Part shown: positions 7,779 to 16,648 of the stretch, piece after piece
Layout of the letters: each line of letters starts with the position of its first letter
Position numbering within the stretch: position 1 is the stretch's first letter
Notes under the pieces: model-generated
Databases searched by the model: none
What the model saw: only the letters and a program-made list of their open reading frames with translations
Told to the model about the DNA's origin: nothing
Made by a program: the position numbers and the translations under genes
NCBI RefSeq assembly: GCF_002904295.1
Contig: NZ_PPHG01000026.1
Span: 172,736 to 236,735 of the forward strand
Direction of reading: 5' to 3'
DNA length: 64,000 bases
From: Amycolatopsis sp. CA-128772
GTDB lineage: Bacteria > Actinomycetota > Actinomycetes > Mycobacteriales > Pseudonocardiaceae

Positions 7779-9308
7779 ATGACGAGGACACGGAGAGCGG
7801 CGTTCGCCGCGGCGGTGGCGCTGGTGGCCGCCGCGGTGGCCGGGTGCACCGGATCCGGTGGGGCCACCGCGTCCGGGGCAGGCGGCACCGACGAGCTGAA
7901 GGCGGGGGTGTTCCTGGACGTCACGTCCTGGGACCCGGCCAACGCCGACATCGGCTTCGACGGGCCGTACCTCTCGGCCGTGTACGACCCGCTGGTCGCG
8001 CTGGACAAGGACGCCAAGCCGGTGCCCGCGCTGGCCACCTCCTGGGACTGGACGCCCGACCGCCGGACGCTGACCCTGCACCTGCGCCCGGGCGTCACCT
8101 TCGACGACGGGCAGAAGTTCGACGCCGCCGCCGCGGTCGCGAACCTGAAGCACCTCAAGTCCGGTGTCCGGTCCGGGCAGGCGTACCTCAACGTCGCGAG
8201 CATCGACGCCAAGGGCACCGACACGGTCGAGCTGCACCTGTCCAAACGCGACGACGCGCTGCTGTACTTCATGGGGCTCGGCCGCAGCTGGATGGCCTCG
8301 CCCGCGGCCATCCAGGCGAACACGCTGGCGAACGGCCCGGCCGGCTCGGGGCCCTACACCTACGAAAAGGCGCAGTCGACGCCGCAGTCGCAGTACGTGT
8401 TCGCCAAGAAGGCGAACCACTGGGACAGCGCGACCTACCCCTTCCCGACCGTGCGGCTGTTCCCGATCACCGACCAGACCGCGGCGTTCAACGCGATGCT
8501 CTCGGGCCAGCTCAACGTCCAGTTCGCCAACGCGGCCAACCTGCCCAAGGCGCAGCAGAACGGCTGGAACGTCGCGAAGAAGGCGGCCTCCTGGGTCGGC
8601 GTGCAGTTCGCCGACCGGACCGGCGAGCAGGTCAAGGCGCTCGGCGACCCGCGCGTCCGGCAGGCGATCAGCCACGCCTTCGACGCCGCGGGCATCCTCA
8701 AGGCGGTCGGCAACGACGCCGGGACGGTCACCGGCCAGCTGTGGCCGGTCGGCAGCGCGACCTACGACGAGGGCCTCAACGGCAAGTACCGGACGGACCT
8801 CGCCCAGGCCAAGCAGCTGCTGGCCGAGGCGGGCTACCCGGGCGGCTTCCCGGTGAAGATGCCGATGTCGCCGATCTTCCAGGCGTGGCAGCCCGCCGCC
8901 AACCAGACGTTCGGCCAGCTCGGCATCAAGGTCGAGTGGCAGGACATGGCGATGGCCGACTACCAGAAGAACGCGCCTACCTACCCGATGTTCCTCGCGG
9001 TCATCGCCATGGACGGCAACGACATGGCCACGCTCACCGACCAGGTCACCTCGGCCCAGTGGTACAACCCCAAGCCTTCGGTCGAGGCGTTCCCCGACGT
9101 CAAGGCGCTGGTCGAGCAAGCAGAGCAGGCGGAGCCGGGGCCGGCGCAGACCGCCCTGCTCAAGCAGCTCAACACGAAGCTCGTGGACCTCGCCTGGTGG
9201 GACGTCTGGTACCAGGCCGACAACCTCTACTACAGCGTCAAGGGCATCACGGTCACCCCGGTCACCGGCATGATGTTCCCGACCCTGCGGTTCATCCAGC
9301 GCGGCTGA
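7779..9308 (+). CDS. ABC transporter substrate-binding lipoprotein, family 5 (DppA/OppA-like)
   Basis: Extracytoplasmic solute-binding lipoprotein of 509 residues, the usual size for peptide/nickel/opine-type binding proteins. The signal peptide ends in a lipobox (VAGC, Cys near residue 25) followed by a Gly/Ser-rich linker. Family features include DPANADIG, YDPLVAL, the TSWDWTPDRRTLTLHLRPGVTFDDG signature of family 5, and a hinge and C-lobe ending TLRFIQRG. The ATG has a GAAAGAAGGA ribosome-binding site. It is the first gene of the importer operon controlled by operator site 4. The ligand is unknown; the neighbouring hydrolases and reductases suggest a small organic or peptide-like compound that is taken up and degraded. 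Confidence 0.92.
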   Translation: MTRTRRAAFAAAVALVAAAVAGCTGSGGATASGAGGTDELKAGVFLDVTSWDPANADIGFDGPYLSAVYDPLVALDKDAKPVPALATSWDWTPDRRTLTLHLRPGVTFDDGQKFDAAAAVANLKHLKSGVRSGQAYLNVASIDAKGTDTVELHLSKRDDALLYFMGLGRSWMASPAAIQANTLANGPAGSGPYTYEKAQSTPQSQYVFAKKANHWDSATYPFPTVRLFPITDQTAAFNAMLSGQLNVQFANAANLPKAQQNGWNVAKKAASWVGVQFADRTGEQVKALGDPRVRQAISHAFDAAGILKAVGNDAGTVTGQLWPVGSATYDEGLNGKYRTDLAQAKQLLAEAGYPGGFPVKMPMSPIFQAWQPAANQTFGQLGIKVEWQDMAMADYQKNAPTYPMFLAVIAMDGNDMATLTDQVTSAQWYNPKPSVEAFPDVKALVEQAEQAEPGPAQTALLKQLNTKLVDLAWWDVWYQADNLYYSVKGITVTPVTGMMFPTLRFIQRG

Positions 9309-9320
9309 CGCGCCCGTCCC

Positions 9321-9355
9321 GCGGCGGGTTCGTCCACACCGGACGCACCCGCCGC
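9321..9355 (+). promoter_or_regulatory. intercistronic stem-loop after the binding-protein gene
   Basis: Inverted repeat GCGGCGGGT...ACCCGCCGC with an inner CGTCC/GGACG pair and a five-base loop, giving a 14-bp stem with one mismatch. It lies between the binding-protein stop (9308) and the permease start (9370). Such structures commonly reduce read-through or stabilise the upstream message, so that binding protein exceeds permease; that role is inferred. Confidence 0.6.
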
Positions 9356-9369
9356 CGAGGGAGCCGGAA

Positions 9370-10311
9370 ATGCTGACTTTCGTCCTCAAGCGCCTGGCGT
9401 CGGGGGTCCTGCTGCTCGTGCTCGTCACGAGCGGGACCTTCTTCCTCGCGCACCTCGCCGTGGGCGACCCGACCGCCGGGTTGCTCGGCAACAGCGCGAC
9501 CCCCGCCCAGCAGGCGGCGTTGCGCGCCAAGATCGGCTACGACCAGCCGCTGCTGACCCAGTTCTGGACCTGGTTCTCCCACGCCGTCACCGGGGACTTC
9601 GGCACGTCGTGGCGCAGTTTCCAGCCGGTCGGGGACCAGATCGCGCTGCGCGTGCCGGTGACGCTCTCGGTGGTCGTGGCCGCCACCGTGCTGGCCGCGG
9701 TGGTCGGCGTCGCCGCGGGCGTGGCGTGCGGGCTGCGCCCGGGCGGCCTCGGCGACCGCGTGCTCAAGCTGGCGTCGGTGGTGCTGTTCGCGCTGCCCGG
9801 GTTCTGGCTCAGCCTGGTGCTGGTGACGTGGTTCGCGCTGCGGCTCAGGTGGTTCCCGGCGGTCGGGTACGTGTCGCCGGAGGAGTCGGTGGGCGGCTGG
9901 CTGCAGTCGATCACGCTGCCGGCGATCGCACTGGCCCTCGGCGCGATCGTGATGATCGCCGAGCAGCTGCGCAACAGCTTCCTGCAGGTCGCCGGCCAGG
10001 ACTTCGTCCGGACCCTGCGGGCGCGCGGCCTGTCGAAGGCCCGGGTGACCGCCCACGTGCTGCGCAACGCCTCCCCGGCCGCGCTGACCGTGCTGGCGCT
10101 GCTGTTCGTCGGGCTGCTCGGCGGCGCGATCGTCGTGGAGATCGTGTTCAACCTGCCCGGCATCGGCAGCCTGACGCAGTCGGCGTCCCAGATCGGCGAC
10201 ATCCCGGTGCTGCTCGGCCTGACCGCCGTGACCGTGGTGTTCGTCGTCATCGTCAACTTCCTGCTCGACCTCGTGCTCGGGTGGGTCAACCCGAAGGTGC
10301 GCCAGCGATGA
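9370..10311 (+). CDS. ABC transporter permease, DppB-like
   Basis: Integral membrane permease of 313 residues from a binding-protein-dependent (family 5) importer. About six membrane segments are visible, starting with LKRLASGVLLLVLVTSGTFFLAHL. The cytoplasmic ATPase-contacting loop reads RTLRARGLSKARVTAHVLRNASPAAL, matching the EAA-loop pattern of DppB/OppB. It is preceded by a GGAG-containing ribosome-binding site and followed by an ATGA overlap with the fused permease-ATPase gene. Confidence 0.92.
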   Translation: MLTFVLKRLASGVLLLVLVTSGTFFLAHLAVGDPTAGLLGNSATPAQQAALRAKIGYDQPLLTQFWTWFSHAVTGDFGTSWRSFQPVGDQIALRVPVTLSVVVAATVLAAVVGVAAGVACGLRPGGLGDRVLKLASVVLFALPGFWLSLVLVTWFALRLRWFPAVGYVSPEESVGGWLQSITLPAIALALGAIVMIAEQLRNSFLQVAGQDFVRTLRARGLSKARVTAHVLRNASPAALTVLALLFVGLLGGAIVVEIVFNLPGIGSLTQSASQIGDIPVLLGLTAVTVVFVVIVNFLLDLVLGWVNPKVRQR

Positions 10312-12131
10312 CCGCGGTTCCGCTCCCCGTCGGCCCGGCGCCCGTCAAGCGGGTGTCGCTGGGCCGGCGCTACCTCCGCCGCCCCCTCGGGGTGGCCGCC
10401 CTCGCCGTGTTCGCGATCGTGGTGGCGGTCGCGGTGCTCGCCCCCTGGCTGGCGCCGTTCGACCCCGACCACCTCGACTTCGCGCTGTCGCACGCCACCC
10501 CGGGCAACGGGCACCCGCTCGGCGGCGACTCGGCGGGGCGCGACATCCTCAGCCGGTTGCTCTACGGCGCCCGGACCACGCTCTACGGCGCCCTGATCAC
10601 CTGCCTGACCTGCGTGGTGCTCGGCGTCCCCGCCGGGGTCGCCGCGGGCTACTTCGGCGGGGTGACCGACCGCGTTGCGTCGTGGATCAGCGACGCGCTG
10701 CAGTCGGTGCCGGTGATGATCGTGCTGCTGGTGGTCGCCGCGGGCACCGGCCAGAACTTCGCGGTCCTGATGGTCACTCTCGGCGTGCTGCTGGCCCCCG
10801 GCCACTACCGGATCGCCCGGGCGCGGGCGCTGACGGTCTGCCGGGAGCCCTACATCGACGCCGCGCGCGTGTCCGGCGTGACGACCCTGCGCATCCTGCG
10901 CACGCACATGCTGCGCGCGGTGTACGCCCCGGTCATCGTGCAGACGGCGCTGACCGCCGGGATCGCCATCGGCCTGCAGGCCGGGCTGCAGTTCCTCGGC
11001 GTCGGGTCGGCGTCCACGCCCAGCTGGGGCCAGATGATGAACGACGGCTTCCAGACCATGCTCAGCTACCCGCTGATCCTGCTCTGGCCCTCGATCGCCC
11101 TCGGCCTCACGATCGCCGCGCTGGCGTTCATCGGCTCGACGCTGGCGGACCTGGTCAGCGTCCGGGTCGAGCTGCCCACCGCCCGCCGTCGCGCACGCGT
11201 CCGCCGTGAGCTGGCCGCCGCCCCGGAGCTTTCCCCGGAAGGTTCCGGGCCGAGCGGGGCGCACGTGCACGAGGCCGGCGACAGCGCCCTGCGCGTCGAA
11301 AACCTCCGGGTGGGCTACGCGACGCGGGAGGGAGTCGACGAGGTCGTGCGCGGGGTGTCGTTCGACGCGGCGCCCGGTGAGGTGCTGGGCATCGTCGGCG
11401 AGTCGGGCTCCGGCAAGACGCAGACCATCTTCTCCGTGCTCGACCTGCTCCCGGCCGGGGGAACCGCGGTCGCCGGCGGCATCTGGGTCGGCGGCGAGGA
11501 GGTCGGGCACCGGTCGCCGAAGGAGCGGGCCGCCCTGCTCGGCCGGGCGATCGGGTACGTGCCGCAGGAGCCGATGACCAACCTCGACCCGAGCTACCCG
11601 ATCGGCCACCAGCTCGCCGAGCCGCTGCGGCGCGTGCACAGGCTGTCGAAGGTCCAAGCCCGGCAGCGGGCCCGGGACGTCCTCGTGCGCGTCGGGATCC
11701 ACGACCCGGACCGGGTGCTCAAGGCCTACCCGCACCAGATCTCCGGCGGCATGGCCCAGCGCGTGCTCATCGCCGGGGCCGTCGCCGGGCGGCCGTCGCT
11801 GCTGGTCGCCGACGAGCCGACGACCGCGCTCGACGTCACGGTCCAGGCGGAAGTCCTCGAGCTGCTGCGCGAGCTGCAGCGCGAGTACGGGATGGCGCTG
11901 GTCATCGTGACCCACGACTTCGGGGTCGTGGCCGACATCTGCGACCGCGTCGTCGTCATGAAGGACGGCCGGGTCGTGGAGACGGGCCCGGTCGAGCGGA
12001 TCTTCCGGCGGCCGGAGGACCCGTACACCGCGGAGCTGATCGGTGCCTCGCTGGACGACGCCGCCTGCCGCGACGAACTCGACGAAGCGTGTTCCCCGGA
12101 CGGGGTGCGCGGAGAGGAGGCCACCCGATGA
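10308..12131 (+). CDS. fused ABC permease (DppC-like) and ATPase (DppD-like)
   Basis: Single polypeptide of 607 residues combining the second permease and the first ATPase of the importer. Residues about 1-300 are a DppC-type permease ([34 protein letters not shown], then five to six membrane segments and an EAA loop). After an alanine/arginine-rich linker, residues about 325-600 are an ABC ATPase with Walker [10 protein letters not shown]-loop [12 protein letters not shown], signature ISGGMAQR, Walker [13 protein letters not shown] and the H-loop in THDF. The ATG overlaps the DppB stop (ATGA), and its own stop overlaps the next ATPase gene. Fusions of this type are known in actinobacteria; I see no stop or frameshift between the halves. 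Confidence 0.92.
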   Translation: MTAVPLPVGPAPVKRVSLGRRYLRRPLGVAALAVFAIVVAVAVLAPWLAPFDPDHLDFALSHATPGNGHPLGGDSAGRDILSRLLYGARTTLYGALITCLTCVVLGVPAGVAAGYFGGVTDRVASWISDALQSVPVMIVLLVVAAGTGQNFAVLMVTLGVLLAPGHYRIARARALTVCREPYIDAARVSGVTTLRILRTHMLRAVYAPVIVQTALTAGIAIGLQAGLQFLGVGSASTPSWGQMMNDGFQTMLSYPLILLWPSIALGLTIAALAFIGSTLADLVSVRVELPTARRRARVRRELAAAPELSPEGSGPSGAHVHEAGDSALRVENLRVGYATREGVDEVVRGVSFDAAPGEVLGIVGESGSGKTQTIFSVLDLLPAGGTAVAGGIWVGGEEVGHRSPKERAALLGRAIGYVPQEPMTNLDPSYPIGHQLAEPLRRVHRLSKVQARQRARDVLVRVGIHDPDRVLKAYPHQISGGMAQRVLIAGAVAGRPSLLVADEPTTALDVTVQAEVLELLRELQREYGMALVIVTHDFGVVADICDRVVVMKDGRVVETGPVERIFRRPEDPYTAELIGASLDDAACRDELDEACSPDGVRGEEATR

Positions 12132-12949
12132 CTGCCCTGCTGGAGGTCGACGACCTGGTGGTGGACTACCGGCTGCGCCGCGGCGTCGCCTTCCGCGCGT
12201 TGACCGGCATCTCGCTGTCGGTCGGGCCGGGGGAGTGCCTCGGCCTGGTCGGCGAGAGCGGCTCGGGCAAGTCGACGCTCGGGAAGGCCGTGCTCGGCCT
12301 CGCCGGGGTCACCTCCGGGCGGATCACGTTCGCCGGCCGGGACATCACGCACCTGCGCGGCGCCGCCCGCCGCCGGCTGGCGGGCGACGTCCAGGTCGTG
12401 TTCCAGGACCCGTACGGCTCGCTGGACCCGACGATGACCGTCGGGGAGGTGCTGGCCGAGCCGCTCGTGGTGGCCGGGACGTCGCGCGCCGACGCGCGCA
12501 CGCTCGTGGCCGGGATGCTCGACCGCGTGCGGCTGCCGGCCGGCGCGGTGCACCGGTACCCGAGCGAGTTCTCCGGCGGGCAGCGCCAGCGCGTCGCGAT
12601 CGCGCGGGCCCTGGTGCGCCGGCCCCGGCTGGTCGTCTGCGACGAGCCGGTCAGCGCGCTGGACCTGACCACCCAGGCGGCCATCCTCGACCTGTTCGTC
12701 GACCTGCAGCGCGAAACCGGGGTGTCCTACCTGTTCGTCTCGCACGACCTCGGCGTCGTGCGGCGGGTCTGCCACCGGGTTTGCGTGCTGTACCAGGGAA
12801 AGATCGTGGAATCGGGGCCGACCCGCGCGGTGACCGAGGTGCCCGAGCACCCGTACACGCAGCGCCTGCGCCTCGCGTCCCCCGTCGCCGACCCGGCTCG
12901 CCAGGCCGAACGCCGCGCCACGTGGCTCAGCCTGCGCGAGCCGGCATGA
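12128..12949 (+). CDS. ABC transporter ATP-binding protein, DppF-like
   Basis: Second ATPase subunit of the importer, 273 residues. Walker A is GESGSGKST, the Q-loop is [19 protein letters not shown], the signature is FSGGQRQR, Walker B is [12 protein letters not shown] and the switch His is in VSHDLG. The C-terminal [12 protein letters not shown] stretch is typical of oligopeptide-transporter ATPases. The ATG at 12128 overlaps the fused gene's TGA; a longer frame from 12089 would run back into that gene. It pairs with the ATPase half of the fusion to power uptake. Confidence 0.92.
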   Translation: MTALLEVDDLVVDYRLRRGVAFRALTGISLSVGPGECLGLVGESGSGKSTLGKAVLGLAGVTSGRITFAGRDITHLRGAARRRLAGDVQVVFQDPYGSLDPTMTVGEVLAEPLVVAGTSRADARTLVAGMLDRVRLPAGAVHRYPSEFSGGQRQRVAIARALVRRPRLVVCDEPVSALDLTTQAAILDLFVDLQRETGVSYLFVSHDLGVVRRVCHRVCVLYQGKIVESGPTRAVTEVPEHPYTQRLRLASPVADPARQAERRATWLSLREPA

Positions 12950-12965
12950 CCTAGAGTCGGTAGCC

Positions 12966-13556
12966 ATGCCGAAGGTCATCGACCACGACGAACGACGCCG
13001 CGAAATCGTGGCCGTCGCCAAGAAGCTGATCATCGAAGGCGGCTTCGAGGCGGCGACCATGCGCAGCATCGTCACCGCCGCCGGGTTCGCCAACGGCGCG
13101 CTCAAGCACTACTTCGCCAGCAAGGACGAAATCATCGCGGCGACCTTCGAGAGCGTGCTGCGGGAAACCGAGGCGCTGCTGGCCGGCCTGGACCCCGGGC
13201 TCGGGCCGGCCGAAGCACTGCGGGGATTCGTCGAAGGCGCGTTGCCGCTGACCCCGGACCGGATCGCGGCCGGGCGCGTGCTGCTCGCGCTGTGGGACCA
13301 CTCCGTGGCCAACCCCGGCCTCGCGGCGCAGTACCGCGAGCTGCTGACGAGCTGGCGGGCCGAGCTGTGCCGCCGCCTCGCGGCCGCGCGGGGCAAGGGG
13401 GAGCGGCCGAACGCGCGCGCGGTCGGCGTACTGGCCGACGAGATCATCTCGGTGACCATCGGGGCCACGGTGTCGAGCCTGATGTACCCGGTCGGCGAGC
13501 TGGTCACCCGGTACCGCGCCTACGTCGACAGCCTGCTCGCCCGGATCACCGATTGA
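12966..13556 (+). CDS. TetR-family transcriptional regulator
   Basis: Regulator of 196 residues. The N-terminal helix-turn-helix runs from [51 protein letters not shown], which is the canonical TetR pattern including the YFxSKDE end; the remaining roughly 140 residues would bind ligand and dimerise. It starts 17 bp after the importer operon. A -10-like TAGAGT at 12952-12957 would place its transcript start almost at the ATG (12966), and no good ribosome-binding site is visible, so a short or leaderless transcript is possible. It is the only regulator gene in the island, hence the prime candidate for binding the five GTCTAC-N4-GTAGAC sites. Confidence 0.92.
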   Translation: MPKVIDHDERRREIVAVAKKLIIEGGFEAATMRSIVTAAGFANGALKHYFASKDEIIAATFESVLRETEALLAGLDPGLGPAEALRGFVEGALPLTPDRIAAGRVLLALWDHSVANPGLAAQYRELLTSWRAELCRRLAAARGKGERPNARAVGVLADEIISVTIGATVSSLMYPVGELVTRYRAYVDSLLARITD

Positions 13557-13565
13557 GCGGTTTTC

Positions 13566-13581
13566 GTCTACACTCGTAGAA
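13566..13581. promoter_or_regulatory. operator site 5 (GTCTAC-N4-GTAGAA), leaderless promoter
   Basis: Inverted repeat GTCTAC ACTC GTAGAA whose last base is the A of the start ATG at 13581. A -10-like TACACT lies at 13569-13574, which predicts transcription starting at or next to the ATG. No ribosome-binding site fits between, so the hydrolase mRNA is probably leaderless. Confidence 0.68.
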
Positions 13582-14291
13582 TGAACGCTCTCCCCGTCAC
13601 CCGCACCACGCCGGCCGGCGCGGCCGGACCGCCCGTCGTGCTGCTGCACGGCTTCGCCTCCAGCGGAACCGCCGACTGGCCCGCGCGGCGGTGGGCCGCG
13701 CCCCTCGCCGAAGCCGGCCGCGAGACCTTCGTCGTGCACCTGCCGGGCCACCCGGACGGACCCGCCGTCGCGGCCGTCGAGGACGTCACGACGGGGGTGT
13801 TGCTGCGCCGGCTGGCCGACGCCGTGCCCGGCGGCGAGGTCGACGTCGTCGGCTACTCCCTCGGCGCCCGGCTGGCGTGGAGCCTGGCGGCCGAGGAGGT
13901 GCTGCCGGTCCGCCGGCTGGTGCTCGGCGGCCTGAGCGGAATGGACCCCTTCGCCGCGGTCGACCCGGCGGCGCTGCGGGCCGCGATCGGCACCGGGGCG
14001 GCGGAGGACCCGCTGACGGCCGGGATCGCGGGGGTGATCCGAGGCGGGGACGCGGACTCCCTGCTGCGGCTGGTGGAAGGCCTGGGCCGGGAGCCGTTCG
14101 ACCCGGCGGGCGCGGTCCCGAAGGTTCCGACGTTGTTCCTCGCCGGTGCGGCCGATCCCATGACGGCGGGCCTCGAGGCGGTGGCCGCCCGCCTCCCGGA
14201 CGCCCGGCTGCAGCACGTGCCCGGCGACCACCAGGGCGCACTGGCGGCCGACGAGCTGCGCACAGCGGTGTTCGGCTTCCTCCTGGACTGA
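13581..14291 (+). CDS. alpha/beta hydrolase
   Basis: Soluble alpha/beta-fold hydrolase of 236 residues. The oxyanion region is VVLLHGFASSG, the nucleophile elbow is VGYSLGA, an acid residue is likely in FLAGAADPMT, and the catalytic His is in VPGDHQGAL. It belongs to the MhpC/MenH-like superfamily, whose members hydrolyse esters, thioesters or C-C bonds. It is transcribed from operator site 5 and is the right-hand end of the regulon. The predicted start coincides with the promoter (see site 5). Confidence 0.87.
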   Translation: MNALPVTRTTPAGAAGPPVVLLHGFASSGTADWPARRWAAPLAEAGRETFVVHLPGHPDGPAVAAVEDVTTGVLLRRLADAVPGGEVDVVGYSLGARLAWSLAAEEVLPVRRLVLGGLSGMDPFAAVDPAALRAAIGTGAAEDPLTAGIAGVIRGGDADSLLRLVEGLGREPFDPAGAVPKVPTLFLAGAADPMTAGLEAVAARLPDARLQHVPGDHQGALAADELRTAVFGFLLD

Positions 14292-14467
14292 CGGCGTGCT
14301 CCGAACGGCGTCATAACACCTGGCGACGGCAGAAGTGATGCCCCCGCCGACCGGCGGCGATACCGCCGACCCGCCGAAAGTCGGTGCCGCAGCACGGAAA
14401 GCGCGTCCTAGCATCCGGATCCCCGTGGGCGGGCACCCGGCCGCCCCCTGTCGAGGGAGACGCGCCG

Positions 14468-15322
14468 ATGCGGAAGCTGCTCGCCGTTCTCTGCTGTGCC
14501 TTGGTGACCACGATCGCGGTGGCCGTCCCGGTGTCCGCGGCACCGGGCGGCACCGTGCCCGGCCTGACCGGCGCCGCCGCGAAAGCGGCGGCCGGGCCGA
14601 TGGCCGAGAAGTTCCGCCGGCTGCGCCAGCCGGAGTCCCTGGCGCAGCGGCACACGTTCTGGGGCCCGGAACCCCAGCTGTCCTCGGGCGCCGACGGCGT
14701 GGTCGTGACCCAGAGCATCACGCCGGGCCTGCGGCTCTCCAACACCAACGACGTCGTCTACGCCCCGACGATGAAGCCCACCGGGCACTCGTGCATCGAA
14801 GTCGTGACCGCGTACGGGCTCGGCGAAGCCGCGCAGGTCTGGGCCTGGGACTGGTGCCGTTCGGTGTCGCCGGCGAAGGTCGTCCCGATCGACAGCGCTT
14901 TCCTGGCCACCTACACCAGCACGGCGGACGGGCACCCGGCCTACACCGTCCAGGAGGTCCGGACCAGCTCGTCGGGCAACGGCTGGACGGCGTCGCTGCG
15001 CAACGTGAAGACCGGAGCGTGGGACACCCTGTTCAGCCAGAGCGGCAGCGACCAGAGCTCGCTGAACGAAGGCTGGGACATCTTCGAGCTCTATGCGACC
15101 CGCAATCCCGCCACCGGCAACGCGTATTACTGCTCGGACGCGCGCGGCGCGGTGTTCGAGTCGAGCGCGCTGCAGCTGCGGATCGGCGGCCGCTGGGTCG
15201 CCGCGTCGCCGTCGAACTCACCGCTGCAACCGACGGCGAACCCGCGTCCGGCCGACTACGACTGCTCGACCCTGCGGTTCGAGGTGCCGTCGCCGAACAG
15301 CACCTGGCGCGTGACCGTCTGA
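14468..15322 (+). CDS. secreted protein of unknown function
   Basis: Exported protein of 284 residues; I do not recognise the family. The N-terminus MRKLLAVLCCALVTTIAVAVPVSA is a clear Sec signal peptide. The mature part is rich in Ser, Thr, Trp and aromatic residues, with paired Cys in EVVTAYGLG..WCRSV and YYCSDARG/DYDCST, suggesting a beta-rich disulfide-bonded domain. The ATG at 14468 was chosen because GAGGGAGA precedes it and it starts the signal peptide. A possible -10 TAGCAT lies near 14408. The last codons are part of a 27-bp direct repeat that recurs at 15448. Confidence 0.78.
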   Translation: MRKLLAVLCCALVTTIAVAVPVSAAPGGTVPGLTGAAAKAAAGPMAEKFRRLRQPESLAQRHTFWGPEPQLSSGADGVVVTQSITPGLRLSNTNDVVYAPTMKPTGHSCIEVVTAYGLGEAAQVWAWDWCRSVSPAKVVPIDSAFLATYTSTADGHPAYTVQEVRTSSSGNGWTASLRNVKTGAWDTLFSQSGSDQSSLNEGWDIFELYATRNPATGNAYYCSDARGAVFESSALQLRIGGRWVAASPSNSPLQPTANPRPADYDCSTLRFEVPSPNSTWRVTV

Positions 15323-15340
15323 GCTCAACCGGCCGGCAGC
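15314..15340. repeat. 27-bp direct repeat, copy 1
   Basis: Identical to 15448-15474, 134 bp downstream. It covers the last codons and stop of the secreted-protein gene. The second copy covers the stop and last codons of the LysR gene, so a gene end has been duplicated between two convergent genes. Confidence 0.85.
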
Positions 15341-15447
15341 GCCGGACGATCCTGGTCCGGCGATCGGCGGGTCGAGGGCGCGGCCCCGCCGGCCGTGGCC
15401 GGTGCCTGCGCGCGGGGGAAGCGGGTCGGCACCTCCCTCGAACGTCC

Positions 15448-15474
15448 ACCGTCTGAGCTCAACCGGCCGGCAGC
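15448..15474. repeat. 27-bp direct repeat, copy 2
   Basis: Second copy of the repeat at 15314-15340. On the minus strand it encodes the LPAG-stop end of the LysR protein; the first copy encodes the same tail in another frame. The 107 bp between the copies look non-coding. Confidence 0.85.
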
Positions 15475-16424
15475 AGCTCGCGGCCGCCCGCGTGCCACCA
15501 GGTGTCGAACGCGGTGCTGCAGCCCTGCCGGCCGGCGTAGCTCGCGACCACGGCCGCGTGGATCTCCTCGGCGTGCGCCGCCACCGGCGTGCCCGGCCGG
15601 TAGCACAGGCGCAGCTCCTGCCACAGGGGCGCGCCCTCGATGGCCCGCACGGTGATGGTCGCGGGCCGATCTCGGCGCGTCGCCAGCGCGGGGGCGACGG
15701 CCATGCCCGCGCCGACGAGGTCCAGCAGCGTCGCCAGGCACTGCGGCCGGTGCGGCTGGTCGAGGGCCACGCCGCGGCGGCGGCACACCCGCTGCAGGTA
15801 CGCCGACCACCGCGTGGTGCCCGGCGGGTCGTCGGCCCACGGGTGCTCGCCGAGGCCGGCGAACGGCACCGCGCGGGTCCCGGCCAGCGGGTGGTCGGGC
15901 GAAAGGATGACGAAAACCGGCTCCCGCGGGTGCACCACCAGCGTTTCGACGCCGTCCGGGATCACCGCGCCGGGCAGCGGCGGCAGGTAGACCAGCGCGA
16001 GGTCCAGCCCGCCGGCGGCGAGCTGGGCGAGGGTGGCGGCCTCGTCCGGGTCCTCGTGCACGCTGACCCCGTGGCTCCACGGCCGTTCCCGCAGCCAGCG
16101 CGACACGGCGAGGTGCAGGAAACCGCAGTACCCGCCGACGCGCACGGGCCCGGTGGGCGCCCGCCGCTGCCCGGCCCGCTCGGTCAGCGCGGACACCCCG
16201 GCCAGCACGGCCCGCGCATCGCCCACGACGTCGGCCCCGAGCCGGGTGGGCACGCACCCGCTGGGCGACCGGACGAACAGCGCCCCGCCGACGGCCTGTT
16301 CGACCCGGCGCAGCAGCCCCGAGAGGGCGGGCTGCGAGACGTGCAGAAGCCGCGCGGCCCGGCTGAGGCTCCGCGCATCGGCCACGGCCACGAGCGCGCG
16401 CAGGTGGCGCAGTTCCAGCTCCAC
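15459..16424 (-). CDS. LysR-family transcriptional regulator
   Basis: Regulator of about 321 residues. The N-terminal winged helix-turn-helix reads LRHLRALVAVADARSLSRAARLLHVSQPALSGLLRRVEQAVGGALFVRS, and the rest is the periplasmic-binding-like effector domain. I chose the GTG at 16424, which places the HTH about four residues from the N-terminus as usual for LysR proteins; in-frame starts reach back to 16487. No divergent target gene is adjacent (the next gene on that side, at 16649, points away and encodes a membrane protein), so the regulated gene could be that one. The effector is unknown. Confidence 0.88.
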   Translation of the reverse strand: MELELRHLRALVAVADARSLSRAARLLHVSQPALSGLLRRVEQAVGGALFVRSPSGCVPTRLGADVVGDARAVLAGVSALTERAGQRRAPTGPVRVGGYCGFLHLAVSRWLRERPWSHGVSVHEDPDEAATLAQLAAGGLDLALVYLPPLPGAVIPDGVETLVVHPREPVFVILSPDHPLAGTRAVPFAGLGEHPWADDPPGTTRWSAYLQRVCRRRGVALDQPHRPQCLATLLDLVGAGMAVAPALATRRDRPATITVRAIEGAPLWQELRLCYRPGTPVAAHAEEIHAAVVASYAGRQGCSTAFDTWWHAGGRELLPAG

Positions 16425-16648
16425 GCGTTCACTGTAGGCGGCTTGATCAGCCGGGACATCCGACTCGAGTCGGGCGGTCCCGCGCAACGCGTGCCGGTCT
16501 TCAGCCTGACGGTGGCCGAAGACCTCCTGGACCCGCCCTGGGCCACGTCATCGGGGCGGTGCCCGCGCCCGGGCCGGCCTCGGCCGAAAGTACGAGACGC
16601 GCTCGCCCCAGCCGGTGCCGGGGTCCGGCCGGTCCTAACTTCCCCGGT

